Origin: DAIRFP01 sp036794995
GTDB lineage: Bacteria > Desulfobacterota > Binatia > UBA9968
Reading direction: 5' to 3'
DNA: 12,424 nucleotides
Assembly: GCA_036794995.1 (NCBI GenBank)
Contig: DAIRFP010000149.1
Coordinates: 1 to 12,424, forward strand
The position numbers were made by a program, and so were the translations under genes. Below the pieces are notes generated by a model. That model made no database searches. It saw only the letters and a list, made by a program, of their open reading frames with translations, and was not told the origin of the DNA. Each line of letters starts with the position of its first letter. Positions within the stretch are counted from its first letter, which is position 1. Below are positions 12,364-12,424 of the stretch, one piece after another.

Positions 12364-12424
12364 CTAGCAGGCTGCTGAAAAACTCTGTTTGCAGGCTGCT
12401 CAAAAAGACTCAGAGGCAAGGCGC
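12364..12424. mobile_element. Start of a second MITE-type element, cut by the window edge
   Basis: The first 25 bases (12364-12388) are identical to 10268-10292, including the full 19-base terminal repeat. Shortly after, a variant end GCAGGCTGCTCAAAAA (12391-12406) leads into a different interior (GACTCAGAGGCAAGGCGC), as if two family members were nested or tandem. The far end is outside the window. Confidence 0.65.

Noticed and set aside
1..12424. rRNA, tRNA, riboswitch or phage genes
   Set aside because: I saw no cloverleaf-like ends, conserved rRNA words, integrase, capsid or known riboswitch consensus; the gaps are explained by repeats and hairpins.

Overview
The window looks like a chromosomal segment from an uncultured, free-living Gram-negative bacterium of intermediate-to-high GC. 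Most starts have clear Shine-Dalgarno sequences, and two binding proteins carry Sec signal peptides. The mix of UbiD decarboxylases, orphan NitT/TauT-type binding proteins, heme-oxygenase-fold iron proteins and abundant short palindromic repeats resembles metagenome-assembled Desulfobacterota/Binatota, Tectomicrobia or Methylomirabilota. That placement is an impression only: no rRNA or marker gene is present.

Layout. (1) 1-661, + strand: the last codons of a truncated gene overlap an NT5C-type HAD nucleotidase. (2) 662-1036: a gene-free stretch with a palindromic CACGAAG repeat. (3) 1037-10231, - strand: eight catabolic-looking genes all point the same way. In transcription order they are a heme-oxygenase-like iron protein (HDO2), a gentisate-dioxygenase-like bicupin, UbiD2, a leaderless periplasmic-binding-protein-fold protein (SBP3), HDO1, UbiD1, secreted SBP2 and secreted SBP1. 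(4) 10232-10557: a divergent intergenic region holding a 140-bp MITE-like element with perfect 19-bp terminal inverted repeats. (5) 10558-12319, + strand: a small cupin, an FmdB-type zinc ribbon protein and a dienelactone-hydrolase-family enzyme. (6) 12364-12424: the start of another copy of the MITE-type end, cut by the window edge.

The most interesting feature is that the - strand cluster is built of two diverged copies of one module, HDO - UbiD - SBP; the upstream copy also holds a ring-cleavage-type bicupin. The UbiDs keep every prFMN/metal and catalytic residue I could check. The two HDOs differ at one candidate iron ligand (E68 versus V60). The two module SBPs share a C-terminal SGFID-x-LY motif, yet one has a signal peptide and the other does not. 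I infer an oxidative or decarboxylative pathway for an aromatic or unsaturated carboxylic acid, in which the substrate is sensed or captured by the SBPs, decarboxylated by UbiD, oxidised by the HDO and ring-cleaved by the bicupin. The substrate and the reaction order are unknown. No transporter membrane subunit, ATPase, UbiX (prFMN synthase) or regulator lies in the window.

Many gaps between these genes hold a different family of short-period (9 or 14 nt) degenerate repeats, often arranged as inverted arms. These need to be kept out of gene calls, since one extends a spurious start of the bicupin.
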